DNA of 64,000 nucleotides. Source: DASVHS01 sp038244815. Its GTDB lineage: Bacteria > Acidobacteriota > Thermoanaerobaculia > Gp7-AA8. How positions within the stretch are numbered: the stretch's first letter is position 1; each line of letters opens with the position of its first letter. The DNA lies in contig JBBRTB010000019.1 in the NCBI GenBank assembly GCA_038244815.1, positions 28,351 through 92,350 of the forward strand. The letters are read 5' to 3'. The notes below the pieces were generated by a model. That model had not been told where the DNA came from. It ran no database searches and saw only the letters and a list, made by a program, of their open reading frames with translations. Below are positions 24,432-35,147 of this stretch, in pieces. Made by a program: the position numbers and the translations under genes.

Positions 24432-25223
24432 TTACCGTGGGGCGTCGTCGCGCGTCGTCGATTCCAGAATGCGATCGAGACCGCGCACGAGTCCGGTGAA
24501 ATCGCGAACACGCCGGATCGCCAGCAGCGTGCCGCCGATATACGGCGTTGCCCCCGGACCGCCGTCGTACTGGAGCGTCAGCCTCTCATCCTCCTGTCCA
24601 AACCGCACTTCCAGGCCAATCGTGTATCCCGGCAATCGCAGCGAATGGATCCTCGACCCATCCACTTCCGCTCCTCGAGCCTCGGGCTGGCCGGCCGTGT
24701 TCTCGACCTCCACGTGAGGCTTGCGGACTTCCGACATTCGCCACGCCAGTTCGCGGGCCATCCCGCTGGGAGCGTCGACCTTGCCAGCGTATGCGGAATC
24801 GATGATCTCCCAGGTCGGGATGTACTTCGCCGCCTCGATGGCGAATCTCTGCAGGAGAGCGGCCGCGATGGCGAAGTTTCCCACGGCCACAACGCCGACG
24901 GCTGCGGTTCTCGCCGCCTCATCGATCTCCCGGAAGTCGTTCTGCGTCAGCCCCGAGCTGCCGATCACGACGTGCCGCCCGGCGCGAATGGCCGCGAGAA
25001 CATTCCTCTTGACGGAGTCCGCGCTCGTGTAGTCGACGAAGACATCGGAAGGCGTGAGCAGCGCGTCGTCCACCGAGCCGCTGATGGTCACGTTTCCGAT
25101 GCGATCGCCGGCCGCTCGACGCGCCACGGCGGCCACGAGTCGAAGGTCCGTCGCCTCTTCGATGGCTCGTACGAGAGGTTTTCCCACCCAGCCGGTTACT
25201 CCGGCCACAGCGACTCGGATCAT
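24432..25223 (-). CDS. dapB: DapB-like dihydrodipicolinate reductase lacking the catalytic His
   Basis: 263 residues. The Rossmann start is VAVAGVTGWVGKPLVRAI, followed by VFVDYTSADSVKRNV and VVIGSSGLTQNDF, then NFAIAAALLQRF. The C-terminal domain has EIIDSAYAGKVDAPSGMA, where canonical DapB has a His-His pair four residues before the conserved Lys. Here Ser143-Ala144-Tyr145 stand there, with Lys148 kept. The normal reaction is NAD(P)H reduction of HTPA to tetrahydrodipicolinate for lysine and diaminopimelate. Residues about 180-184 (PEARG) come from a GCCTCGG-type repeat. The protein may be a paralogue with another role or a divergent true DapB. Confidence 0.75.
   Translation of the reverse strand: MIRVAVAGVTGWVGKPLVRAIEEATDLRLVAAVARRAAGDRIGNVTISGSVDDALLTPSDVFVDYTSADSVKRNVLAAIRAGRHVVIGSSGLTQNDFREIDEAARTAAVGVVAVGNFAIAAALLQRFAIEAAKYIPTWEIIDSAYAGKVDAPSGMARELAWRMSEVRKPHVEVENTAGQPEARGAEVDGSRIHSLRLPGYTIGLEVRFGQEDERLTLQYDGGPGATPYIGGTLLAIRRVRDFTGLVRGLDRILESTTRDDAPR
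24672..24690. repeat. GCCTCGG-type repeat inside dapB
   Basis: The sequence ctcctcgagcctcgggctgg is a short copy of the heptamer family, read in the minus-strand gene as QPEARGAE in a surface loop of the C-terminal domain. Confidence 0.5.
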
Positions 25224-25274
25224 CGGGCGATGATATGGCGAGATCGTTGTTGGCGAGAGGTGCCTGGGCGGAGT

Positions 25275-25306
25275 GCCCGAGCGCGCCTGGATGAGCGCGC
25301 CCGGGC
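25275..25306. other. GC-rich hairpin between acs and dapB
   Basis: GCCCG-a-GCGCGC pairs with GCGCGC-c-CGGGC over an 8-base loop. It lies just after the acs stop on the minus strand. No T-tract follows, so it may be a factor-dependent end or an mRNA stabiliser. Confidence 0.5.
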
Positions 25307-25317
25307 GGCAACGGTAT

Positions 25318-27399
<2,082 letters not shown>

Positions 27400-27430
27400 G
27401 TGCGTGGGCTCCTTTCGAGGCCTGAGCAGC

Positions 27431-29347
27431 TTATGACTTGCCGGGACTGGTGGCAATGCGTGGATATCCAATGGCTCCGAGGTCCGCGGAGATCTCTTCG
27501 AGCGTGGCCGGGTCGTCGATCGTGGCCGGCACGGTGTAGGGGACGCCGTCGGCGATGCGCTTCATCGTGCCGCGCACGATCTTTCCTGACCGTGTCTTGG
27601 GCAGGCGCTTGACGACGAGCGTCTGCTTGAACGCCGCAATCGGACCGATCTTCTCGCGCACGAGAACGACGAGCTCGGCCGCGATGGCCGCCGCTTCGCG
27701 TTTGACGCCCGACTTGAGCACGATGAAGCCGACAGGCACTTCACCCTTGATCTCGTCATTCACGCCGACGACCGCGCATTCGGCGACGTCGGGATGCGAC
27801 GCCAGCACTTCCTCGATGGCACCGGTGGACAGCCTGTGTCCGGCCACGTTGACGATGTCGTCGGTGCGGCTCATGATCCAGAGGTAGCCGTCCTCGTCGA
27901 TGTAGCCGGCGTCGGCAGTCTTGTAGTAACCGGGATACGGATCGAGATACCACTTGCGGAATTCGGCGTCGTTCTGCCAGAGCGTCGGCAGGCATCCCGG
28001 AGGCATCGGCAGCTTGATGGCCACATTGCCCATGGCCGGCCGCTTCACCTCTTTCCCAGCGTCGTCGAGGATACGGATGTCGTAGCCGGGCACCGGCTTC
28101 GTGCACGAGCCCGGCTTGACCTCGAACATCCCCAGACCGACGCAGTTGGCGCCGACCGCCCATCCGGTCTCGGTCTGCCACCAGTGATCGATGACCGGCA
28201 CGTTCAGTTTCTCTCGCGCCCACATGAGCGTGTCGGGGTCGCAGCGCTCGCCGGCCAGAAAGAGCGTGCGGAATCCGCCGAGGTTGTATTTCCTGATGTA
28301 GTCGCCGTTGGGATCGTCGCGCTTGATGGCGCGGAAGGCGGTCGGCGCGGTGAACAGGGCCGCCACCTTGTGCTGTGAGATGAGGCGCCAGAACGCGCCG
28401 GGGTCGGGCGTGCCGACCGGCTTTCCTTCATAGAGAATCGTCGTGCAGCCGTGGATCAGCGGACCGTAGACGATGTAGGAGTGTCCGACGGCCCAGCCCA
28501 TGTCCGAAGCCGCCCAGTACACTTCGCCTGGCTCGATGCCGTAGACGAATTTCATGCTCCATTTCATGGCCACGAGATGCCCGCCGGTGTCACGCATGAC
28601 GCCTTTCGGAATCCCGGTCGTCCCCGACGTATAGAGGATGTAAAGAGGATCAGTGGCGTCGACCGGGACGCAGTCGACGGGCGATGCTTTGGCGACGAGC
28701 TCGTTCCAGTCGAGGTCGCGGCCGGGCGTGAGCGGCGCCTTGATCTGCTGCCGCTGCAGGATCACGCAGTGTTCGGGCTTCGACGAGGAGAGCTGGATGG
28801 CTTCATCGAGCATGGGCTTGTAGGGAATGATCTTTCCCGGCTCGATCCCGCACGACGCCGACACGATCACCTTCGGCCTGGCGTCGGAGATGCGCTTGGA
28901 GAGCTCGTTCGCGGCGAACCCGCCGAAGACCACCGAGTGCACCGCGCCGATGCGCGCGCAGGCCAGCATGGCCACGACGGTCTCCGGAACCGCCGGCATG
29001 TAGATGATGACGTGGTCGCCCTTGGTGACGCCGAGCGATGCCAGTGCGCCGGCGAAGCGCGCCGTCATGTCAAGGAGCTGGCGATACGTGAACGAGCGGA
29101 TCGTGTTCGTGAGCGGGCTGTCGTAGATCAGCGCGGCCTGATCGCCGCGCCCGCGCTCGACGTGAATGTCCAGCGCGTTGTAGCACGTGTTGGTGACGCC
29201 GCCGGTGAACCACCGTCCATAGACACCGGCATTTCGATCGAGAACACGGTCCCATTTTTTGAACCAGTGCACGTCCTCGGCGGCGTCGCCCCAGAAACCT
29301 TCGGGATCGTTGAGAGAACGGCTGTAGGCATCGAGATAGGTCGTCAT
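27431..29347 (-). CDS. prpE: Propionyl-CoA synthetase-like (PrpE/ACSS3 type)
   Basis: 638 residues from the ATG at 29347. It shares the ANL motifs with the next gene but is a different subfamily: LYILYTSGTTGIPKG, VIDHWWQTETGWAVG, WIMSRTDDIVNVAGHRLS and PKTRSGKIVRG. The WWQTETGW and GVMRDTGGHLVAMKWSM segments are typical of PrpE and mitochondrial ACSS3, which prefer propionate. The ATG comes 8 bases after the U8 tract of a terminator-like hairpin and has no clear Shine-Dalgarno sequence. Expression may therefore depend on read-through. Substrate preference is inferred from subfamily. Confidence 0.85.
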   Translation of the reverse strand: MTTYLDAYSRSLNDPEGFWGDAAEDVHWFKKWDRVLDRNAGVYGRWFTGGVTNTCYNALDIHVERGRGDQAALIYDSPLTNTIRSFTYRQLLDMTARFAGALASLGVTKGDHVIIYMPAVPETVVAMLACARIGAVHSVVFGGFAANELSKRISDARPKVIVSASCGIEPGKIIPYKPMLDEAIQLSSSKPEHCVILQRQQIKAPLTPGRDLDWNELVAKASPVDCVPVDATDPLYILYTSGTTGIPKGVMRDTGGHLVAMKWSMKFVYGIEPGEVYWAASDMGWAVGHSYIVYGPLIHGCTTILYEGKPVGTPDPGAFWRLISQHKVAALFTAPTAFRAIKRDDPNGDYIRKYNLGGFRTLFLAGERCDPDTLMWAREKLNVPVIDHWWQTETGWAVGANCVGLGMFEVKPGSCTKPVPGYDIRILDDAGKEVKRPAMGNVAIKLPMPPGCLPTLWQNDAEFRKWYLDPYPGYYKTADAGYIDEDGYLWIMSRTDDIVNVAGHRLSTGAIEEVLASHPDVAECAVVGVNDEIKGEVPVGFIVLKSGVKREAAAIAAELVVLVREKIGPIAAFKQTLVVKRLPKTRSGKIVRGTMKRIADGVPYTVPATIDDPATLEEISADLGAIGYPRIATSPGKS

Positions 29348-29355
29348 AGGAGTCG

Positions 29356-29411
29356 AAAAAAAAGGGCCGACTGAGAGCCGGCCCTGGTTAGGGCCGACTC
29401 TCGGGCCGGCC
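29356..29411 (-). terminator. Attenuator-like terminator between symporter and synthetases
   Basis: Read on the minus strand, a 9-bp stem with 3-base loop (29384-29364) is followed by eight U residues (29363-29356). Its first arm can instead form a perfect 12-bp stem (one G-U) with the segment 29402-29391 over a 6-base loop, and that segment can pair with 29411-29407. These three pairings exclude each other in the manner of a transcription attenuator. The symporter stop codon lies 16 bases before the first segment. Confidence 0.8.
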
Positions 29412-29426
29412 GTGGTTGTCAATGGA

Positions 29427-30788
29427 TCACGAGTTCGCGGGACGCGCCGCTTCCGCTTCCTTCCAGATCTCCGTCCGATTGCTTTCGTTCAGCATGAACG
29501 TGCCGACGAAGAACGTCATCATCGCGATGATGATCGGGTACCAGAGGCCCGACAGCGGGTTTTTGGTCTTCTCCACGAGCAGCGCGCCGATCAGCGGCAG
29601 CGTGCCGCCGAACCAGCCGTTGCCCAGGTGATAGGGCAGTGAGAACGACGTGTACCGGATCTTGGCGGGGAAAGACTCGATCAGGAACGCCGCGATCGGT
29701 CCGTACACCATGGTCACGTAGATGACCTGAATGAATACGAGCAGCGTCAGCATGACCATGTTCGGGTTCTTGGGATCGGCGCCGGCCGACATCATTCCCT
29801 TGTAGATCGGGATGTACGTCAGCGCGGCGATGAGATTGCCGGCCATCATGATCTTGAGCCGGCCGATCTTGTCGGAGAGCGCGCCGAACACGGTGAAGAA
29901 CGGCATGCCGATGAGCACGGCCACGGCCACGATGATCGACGACTTCACGATGTCGACCTTCATGACGCTCTGCATGAACGACAGCGCGTAGAACTGGCCC
30001 GTGTACCAAACCACGCCCTGGCCGGCGGTGGCGCCGAAGAGCACGAGCAGCACGATCTTAACGTTCGCCCAGTTGCCGAAGCTTTCCTTGAGCGGGGCGA
30101 TGGAGGTCTTGCCCTGGCTCTTGAGCGAGGTGTAGAGAGGCGACTCTTTGAGCTTCAGACGGATGTACAGCGACATCGCCACGAGGATGATCGACAGCAG
30201 GAAGGGAATCCGCCAGCCCCAGGACTTGAAGTCGGCGTCGGTCATCATCCCCTTGACGCCCAGGACCACGGCCAGCGAGACAAACAGACCGAGGGTCGCG
30301 GTGATCTGGATGAAGCTCGTGTAGAAGCCGCGCTTGTTGTCGGGGACGTGCTCCGCGACATAGACGGCCGCTCCTCCGTACTCGCCGCCGAGCGCGAGAC
30401 CCTGGAGGAGACGGAGAACGAGCAGGATGAGCGGTGCTGCTGCTCCGATCGTCGCGTACGTCGGCAACAGTCCGATCAGGAACGTCGACAGACCCATGAT
30501 CGAGAGAGTGACCATGAACGCGTACTTGCGTCCGATCAGGTCGCCGATGCGCCCGAACACCAGCGCACCGAACGGCCGCACGATGAAGCCGGTTGCGAAC
30601 AAAGCCCAGGTCTTGATCAGGGCCCACGTGGGGTGACCGGCGGGGAAGAGCAAGGTGGACATGATCGCGGCGAGACTTCCGAAGATGTAGAAGTCGTACC
30701 ACTCGATCATCGTCCCGAGACTCGACGCGAAGATGATGCGTTTGATCGGGTACTCGACCCCGCCTGCCGGAGCTGTGACGTCGGACAT
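29427..30788 (-). CDS. MHS-family MFS metabolite:H+ symporter
   Basis: 453 residues with twelve membrane helices. The MHS-family start GTMIEWYDFYIFGSLAAIM and the loop 2-3 motif GRIGDLIGRKYAF identify the ProP/KgtP/ShiA-type symporters. LALGGEYGGAAVYVAEHVP is the conserved helix 5 segment, and SDKIGRLK repeats the motif after helix 8. Members import dicarboxylates, shikimate, betaine or short acids with protons. Its place between a porin and two short-chain acyl-CoA synthetases points to uptake of acetate, propionate or a related acid. The gap to the porin is 27 bases, to the attenuator 15 bases. Confidence 0.9.
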   Translation of the reverse strand: MSDVTAPAGGVEYPIKRIIFASSLGTMIEWYDFYIFGSLAAIMSTLLFPAGHPTWALIKTWALFATGFIVRPFGALVFGRIGDLIGRKYAFMVTLSIMGLSTFLIGLLPTYATIGAAAPLILLVLRLLQGLALGGEYGGAAVYVAEHVPDNKRGFYTSFIQITATLGLFVSLAVVLGVKGMMTDADFKSWGWRIPFLLSIILVAMSLYIRLKLKESPLYTSLKSQGKTSIAPLKESFGNWANVKIVLLVLFGATAGQGVVWYTGQFYALSFMQSVMKVDIVKSSIIVAVAVLIGMPFFTVFGALSDKIGRLKIMMAGNLIAALTYIPIYKGMMSAGADPKNPNMVMLTLLVFIQVIYVTMVYGPIAAFLIESFPAKIRYTSFSLPYHLGNGWFGGTLPLIGALLVEKTKNPLSGLWYPIIIAMMTFFVGTFMLNESNRTEIWKEAEAARPANS

Positions 30789-30815
30789 GAGTGCAGCCTC
30801 CTTTTCGTTTTGTCG

Positions 30816-32006
30816 TCAGAACTTGTAGATCACGCTGGCGGCGAACTGGTCGCCTTTGGTCTTGATCTCGCTGGCGCCGGTGGTGAGCTCGTTGTGGATC
30901 CACTCCACGTTGAATCCATACGGCCCGAGGTTGTACATGAGCGAAGGCGCGAACATGTCGTCCTTGACGCGGGTCCCTTTTGCGGCCAGCACGTCGCTCT
31001 TGTTGGGTTTCTCCGTGCCGTAGAACAGGTAACCGCTCCACCGTTTCGTGAAGTTGTAGCCACCCTGCAGCCAGAAGCCCCAGCTCTGGATGTCCCCGAA
31101 CTGGCTGATCTGGCCGAACTGCTGGCCGATGGCCTTGCCCGTATAGGCGTTGCCCTGGATCATGAACGGACCCGAAGTGACCTTCGCGCCGACTTCGCCG
31201 GCCCAGCCGGTCAGTGAGTCGTTCGATGCCTGGACGCCGGCACCGGAGAGATCCTTCTTATCCCAATGGCCAACGACGTACGTGCTCCAGGCAGCCGCGC
31301 CCGATTTGCCGCCCCAGTCGAAGCGGGCCTCGAGTTGCGGAAGCGTCGATGCCGGACCGGCGCTGCCGGAGTCGACGTTGTTGCCCGGTCCGCTCCACGC
31401 GTTCCTCATCAGGGCGATCGTGAACTTCGAGGTCACTTTTGATCCCGCGGGAGTGAGATCCTGGTAGAGAAAGACACCCGGGAAGCGCCAGCCCACGTAG
31501 CCCGTCGAGCCGTATCCGAGGGGAAAGGCAATATGTGAGTAGGAGACCGGAACATTGCCGAATAACGGTGCCCACCCCTGTCCCACCCGGAACGTGGTCT
31601 TGCCGCGAACCAGGTCGACGTAGGCGAGGCGAAGCCGGGGGGTGGCCTGGGCGTTGCTGAACCCTCCGGTCCCGTTGAAGCCGCCGAAGAAATCCGCTTC
31701 GAGCGTGGCTCCGACTTTCATGTTGTCTTCCAGCTTGGGGCCGGTGAATCCGAGCGTCAGGCGGGTGTTGCGGACGTCTCCGTCCAGGAACCAGCGATCC
31801 TTGCTGGTCTCGGGAGGAACCGGGAATTCCGCGTTCTGGCCGTTTCCGAATGTGAAGTTTTGATTCTGCAGGAAGATCGTGGCGTCGACGAACCCTTTGA
31901 CGGTCAGACCTTCCGCACCGGTGGTTACGTTCTGGGCGGAGGCCGAGCCTGCCCAGATCAGGAGCGATAGGACCAGGATGCTGGCAGGAACACGCAAACG
32001 CGTCAT
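30816..32006 (-). CDS. Outer-membrane porin
   Basis: 396 residues from the ATG at 32006, preceded by aaaaggag, with signal peptide ILVLSLLIWAGSASA. The mature part is a run of amphipathic beta strands with Gly-rich turns (VKGFVDATIFLQNQNF, NTRLTLGFTGP, KVGATLEADFFGGFNG) and ends in QFAASVIYKF, the terminal Phe signal of outer-membrane barrels. A 16- or 18-strand barrel is likely. With the symporter gene 27 bases downstream, it would let the acid cross the outer membrane. A small upstream frame overlaps its ATG. Confidence 0.85.
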   Translation of the reverse strand: MTRLRVPASILVLSLLIWAGSASAQNVTTGAEGLTVKGFVDATIFLQNQNFTFGNGQNAEFPVPPETSKDRWFLDGDVRNTRLTLGFTGPKLEDNMKVGATLEADFFGGFNGTGGFSNAQATPRLRLAYVDLVRGKTTFRVGQGWAPLFGNVPVSYSHIAFPLGYGSTGYVGWRFPGVFLYQDLTPAGSKVTSKFTIALMRNAWSGPGNNVDSGSAGPASTLPQLEARFDWGGKSGAAAWSTYVVGHWDKKDLSGAGVQASNDSLTGWAGEVGAKVTSGPFMIQGNAYTGKAIGQQFGQISQFGDIQSWGFWLQGGYNFTKRWSGYLFYGTEKPNKSDVLAAKGTRVKDDMFAPSLMYNLGPYGFNVEWIHNELTTGASEIKTKGDQFAASVIYKF

Positions 32007-32125
32007 GGGACTACTCCTTTTCGTGGATGCAGTGTTGGCGGTTGTGGTGGCCGGAAAGAACGGCGGGAAGGGGGAGGAGCATCGCAACCTGGCGGGGAGG
32101 CGATGCGGGGATCTCGCTGAAGCAT
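32003..32125 (-). CDS. Candidate 40-residue upstream leader ORF
   Basis: An ATG at 32125 has a strong Shine-Dalgarno sequence (gaaggag, 5 bases away). The frame runs 40 codons and stops in the TGA that overlaps the porin ATG. The product is rich in Pro and Arg (PPGCDAPPPSRRSFRPPQPP), a composition that slows ribosomes. A second frame from the ATG at 32130 ends at 32011. The arrangement suggests a leader peptide coupled to porin translation. No homologue is known to me, and chance cannot be excluded. Confidence 0.35.
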   Translation of the reverse strand: MLQRDPRIASPPGCDAPPPSRRSFRPPQPPTLHPRKGVVP

Positions 32126-32300
32126 GTCATCTCCTTCTCACAAGAAATCGACCTCCTCGACGGAGGATGGACCGGTGGAGAACGACAGGGGCTTTGAATC
32201 GATGGGGCTGAGTTCGGTTAACAGTAGTGCAGTTGCCTTGGTGAGTGCAAACCTGGAATGGCACACGCCCCTGTGTGATGCGTCATAGACTCATGCCGAG

Positions 32301-34013
32301 ATGGTCCTCGGCAGACAGCATTCGATCCGGTGGTGGCTGGTCAGCTTTGCGGCGGCCGTGTCGCTGCCGCTGATCCTGCTTCTCGTCTGGATGTTCGCCA
32401 CCCAGGTCGACAGGGAGCAACTGGCGGCACGTGATGCTGCGCTGCGCATCGCCAGGGCCACGTCCGCTCGTCTGAGCTCGATGCACACCGAATCTCAGGC
32501 GTTGCTCGATCGGATGGCTGCACGCTCCGGAATCCGTGACTTCGACGCCACGCGCTGCGACTCGCTCTTCGGAATCGTCGACTTTTTTCCGCAGTACGTG
32601 AACCTCTTGCTCTTCGATGACCACGGCCAGGTCATCTGCTCGGCGGAACCGGAGAGCGCGTCAGACCGTCTGTTCTCGGCGGAGGGAGCACGATGGATTG
32701 CCGGCGAACTGCGGGCGGGAAGGCTCGTTCCGCGGCGGACCGACATCCGGGCGATCGGAAGTCAATGGATCTCGACGATCTCGGTTCCGGTCACGGCCAG
32801 TGATGGAAAGAGGCGGGGGACGCTGGCCCTCATCGAGCTTCCGGAAGTCGCCGGACGGCAGACCTTGCCGCCGGGCAGCGTGGTGACGATTCTCGATCGC
32901 GCCGGAACGATCGTCGTCCGTTCCGATGAGCCGGGGCAATGGGCCGGGCAGAGTGCGCGCGGCAGCGCCGTGGCGGCGTTGGCCATGCGGATGCAGGAAG
33001 GGCGTGCCGAAGCGGTAGGCCTCGACGGCATCTCCCGACAGTACGGATTCACCACTATCCCCAGACTCGGCTGGTACATCTATGTCGGTGTGCCGACCTC
33101 GGCGGTGATGCGGCCGGTGCGGGCACTGTTCCTTCGCGGACTGGCCGGCGGCGCAGTGGTGGTGCTGATCGTCATCGGGGTGGCGGCCTTGTTGTCGCGA
33201 TCGATCGAGAAGCCCGTCAACGAGCTCGCCCGCGCCGCTCGGTCGGTGGCCGCCGGCGAATACGGAAAGGTGACGCTCGAGCGGGGCGTGCCGGTGGAGA
33301 TCGCAACGCTGGCGAACTCGTTCAACGAGATGGTGGAGAGCCGTTCGAGATTCGAGCGCGACCTGAAATCGCTCTCCGAGCGACTGCTGGTGGTCCAGGA
33401 AGAGGAGCGCACGCGCATCGCCCGCGCCATTCACGACGACCTCGGCCAGTTGCTCACGGCTCTGAAAATGGATGTTCTGGGTCTGCTTTCGAGACACGAG
33501 GCTCCTCCGGCCATCCGTGACCGCATCGTGAGCACGCTCGACGCGACGGTCTCGGCCGTGCAGCGCATCGCCACCGAGCTCCGTCCGAGTATGCTCGACG
33601 ACCTCGGCCTCCTGGCGGCGATCGAATCCGAAGCGAGACTGTTCGAGGAACGCACCGGCATCGAATGCGACGTCTCGATGCCCTCTGAGGCGGCGGGGCT
33701 CGACCGAGTGGCCGCGACGGCGATCTATCGGATCGTGCAGGAGGCCCTGACCAACGTGGTCAGGCACTCCAATGCCACACGCGTGGAGCTGCGTCTGCGC
33801 CAGCGCACCGACGAGCTGCTGCTGGAGATCCGCGACGACGGTCGCGGACTGACTCGCGATGAAGCCGAGAATCCACGGTCACTGGGACTGATCGGCATTC
33901 GGGAGAGAGCGGCCATGATCGGCGGCTCGGTCGAATTCGAGGGTGTGGCCGGACGAGGTACGATTGTTTCCGTCCGCGTGCCTTCGACCGCACTCACCAT
34001 GCACCAGCCATGA
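32301..34013 (+). CDS. NarX-type sensor histidine kinase
   Basis: 570 residues. A membrane helix (12-33) is followed by a periplasmic dCache-like sensing region (about 34-270), a second helix (275-297), HAMP (298-350), and HisKA_3 with EERTRIARAIHDDLGQ (His378). HATPase_c follows, with IVQEALTNVVRHSNAT and RDDGRGLTRDE ending in GIRERAAMIGG. This is the kinase type that pairs with NarL-class regulators. The regulator follows with a 4-base ATGA overlap. The gene is divergent from the porin-symporter-synthetase run across about 295 bases, so the pair probably senses and controls the acid-uptake module. Confidence 0.92.
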   Translation: MVLGRQHSIRWWLVSFAAAVSLPLILLLVWMFATQVDREQLAARDAALRIARATSARLSSMHTESQALLDRMAARSGIRDFDATRCDSLFGIVDFFPQYVNLLLFDDHGQVICSAEPESASDRLFSAEGARWIAGELRAGRLVPRRTDIRAIGSQWISTISVPVTASDGKRRGTLALIELPEVAGRQTLPPGSVVTILDRAGTIVVRSDEPGQWAGQSARGSAVAALAMRMQEGRAEAVGLDGISRQYGFTTIPRLGWYIYVGVPTSAVMRPVRALFLRGLAGGAVVVLIVIGVAALLSRSIEKPVNELARAARSVAAGEYGKVTLERGVPVEIATLANSFNEMVESRSRFERDLKSLSERLLVVQEEERTRIARAIHDDLGQLLTALKMDVLGLLSRHEAPPAIRDRIVSTLDATVSAVQRIATELRPSMLDDLGLLAAIESEARLFEERTGIECDVSMPSEAAGLDRVAATAIYRIVQEALTNVVRHSNATRVELRLRQRTDELLLEIRDDGRGLTRDEAENPRSLGLIGIRERAAMIGGSVEFEGVAGRGTIVSVRVPSTALTMHQP

Positions 34014-34639
34014 TCCGCGTGCTCATCGTCGACGACCACGACATCGTTCGGGAAGGTCTCAAACAGATCGTCTCCGAGACCGACGACATCACCGTGGGCG
34101 GCGAGGCCCGCACCGGAGCGGAAGCGATGGACCTGGTCCGGCGGCAGAAGTTCGACGTGGTCGTGCTCGATCTCAATCTTCCGGACCGGCCCGGTCTCGA
34201 TGTCCTGTCGCAGATCCGCACCGGACCTCCTGTTCTGATCCTGAGCATGCACCAGCAGGCCTCGTACGCGTCGCGCGCGATGAAAGGCGGTGCATCGGGC
34301 TATGTCAGCAAGGACAGCGCGCGCGAGCACCTGGTGACGGCCATCCGCCGGCTGGCGCGCGGTGAGCGCTTCCTGACTGCTGAGATGGCCGAGAGTCTGG
34401 CCTTCGAGATGATGGACGGAAGCGACCGCAAACAGCACGAACGGCTCTCCGACCGCGAGTTCCAGGTCCTCTGCCTGATCGCCACGGGCAAGCCGCCACG
34501 CGACATCGCGGTGGAGCTGAACGTCAGCGTGAAGACGGTGGGCACGCACCGCGCCCGCATTCTCGAGAAGATGCGTCTCAAGAACAACGCCGAGATCGTG
34601 CAGTACGCGTTGGAGAACAATCTCCTGCCCGATCGGTAA
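34010..34639 (+). CDS. NarL/FixJ-type response regulator
   Basis: 209 residues. The receiver has the acidic pocket LIVDDHDIVREGL, phospho-acceptor Asp54 in VVVLDLNLPDRPG, and LSMHQQ and VSKDSARE for the Thr/Ser and Lys switch positions. The LuxR-type output helix-turn-helix is LSDREFQVLCLIATGKPP, then IAVELNVSVKTVGTHRARIL. It starts inside the kinase stop codon (ATGA), so the two are made together. Likely targets are the divergent porin-symporter-synthetase genes. A hairpin-free gap follows before the stand-alone receiver. Confidence 0.93.
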   Translation: MIRVLIVDDHDIVREGLKQIVSETDDITVGGEARTGAEAMDLVRRQKFDVVVLDLNLPDRPGLDVLSQIRTGPPVLILSMHQQASYASRAMKGGASGYVSKDSAREHLVTAIRRLARGERFLTAEMAESLAFEMMDGSDRKQHERLSDREFQVLCLIATGKPPRDIAVELNVSVKTVGTHRARILEKMRLKNNAEIVQYALENNLLPDR

Positions 34640-34707
34640 ATTACCTACATCCGAAAGCGGAAACGGCTGATTTTTCTCGTCCGCGTGTGCGGGGATGATG
34701 TCCCGAG

Positions 34708-35109
34708 ATGGCTGACCCCGTGCTGCCGCAGGAGAAGATCCTGCTGATCGACGACGACGAGTACATCGCCGGCTCTCTGCGCGGATACCTCGCCGGCGAC
34801 CGGTGGCAAGTCGACGTCGCGCTCGATTCCAGCGCCGCCGAGTCGCTGATGGCCGCGCAGAAGTACGGCGGGGTCATGCTCGATCCGTACCTCACCGGCG
34901 CCGTCCATCACGAGGATGGGATGCTGCTGCGGTCCGTGTGCAGGTTGCAGCCGGGGGCCTCGCTCATCGTGGTGACGGCGTACGGGTCGCCTGAGCTCGC
35001 GCAGCTGGCCAGGGACTGCCGCGTCGTGGCAGTGCTGCGCAAACCGCAATCGATCTTTTCGCTCGGCCAGATCATCCGGGCCACGGCGACGAACCGCGGC
35101 CCCGCCTGA
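34708..35109 (+). CDS. Stand-alone receiver-domain protein, divergent
   Basis: 133 residues, a single receiver domain with no output part. The pocket is KILLIDDDEYIAGSL. The likely phospho-acceptor is in VMLDPYLTGAVHHEDG, where the usual hydrophobic-x-Pro-Gly after Asp is altered and an insertion follows. VVTAYGSPE and VLRKPQS give the switch Thr and Lys. It lies 68 bases after the NarL-type regulator and could be a phosphate sink or adaptor for the same kinase. No ribosome binding site of note. Confidence 0.75.
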   Translation: MADPVLPQEKILLIDDDEYIAGSLRGYLAGDRWQVDVALDSSAAESLMAAQKYGGVMLDPYLTGAVHHEDGMLLRSVCRLQPGASLIVVTAYGSPELAQLARDCRVVAVLRKPQSIFSLGQIIRATATNRGPA

Positions 35110-35147
35110 AGCGGGTTACGACTACGTCCTTACGGCGGCCAGCTGTT

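Noticed and set aside
25275..25306. tRNA or riboswitch at the acs-dapB gap
   Set aside because: Only a simple hairpin is present; no cloverleaf, no conserved arm sequences.
32255..32275. Sigma-54-like TGGCAC motif in the porin-kinase gap
   Set aside because: The -12 element (TTGC) is missing at the right spacing and the regulator is NarL type, not an AAA+ activator.
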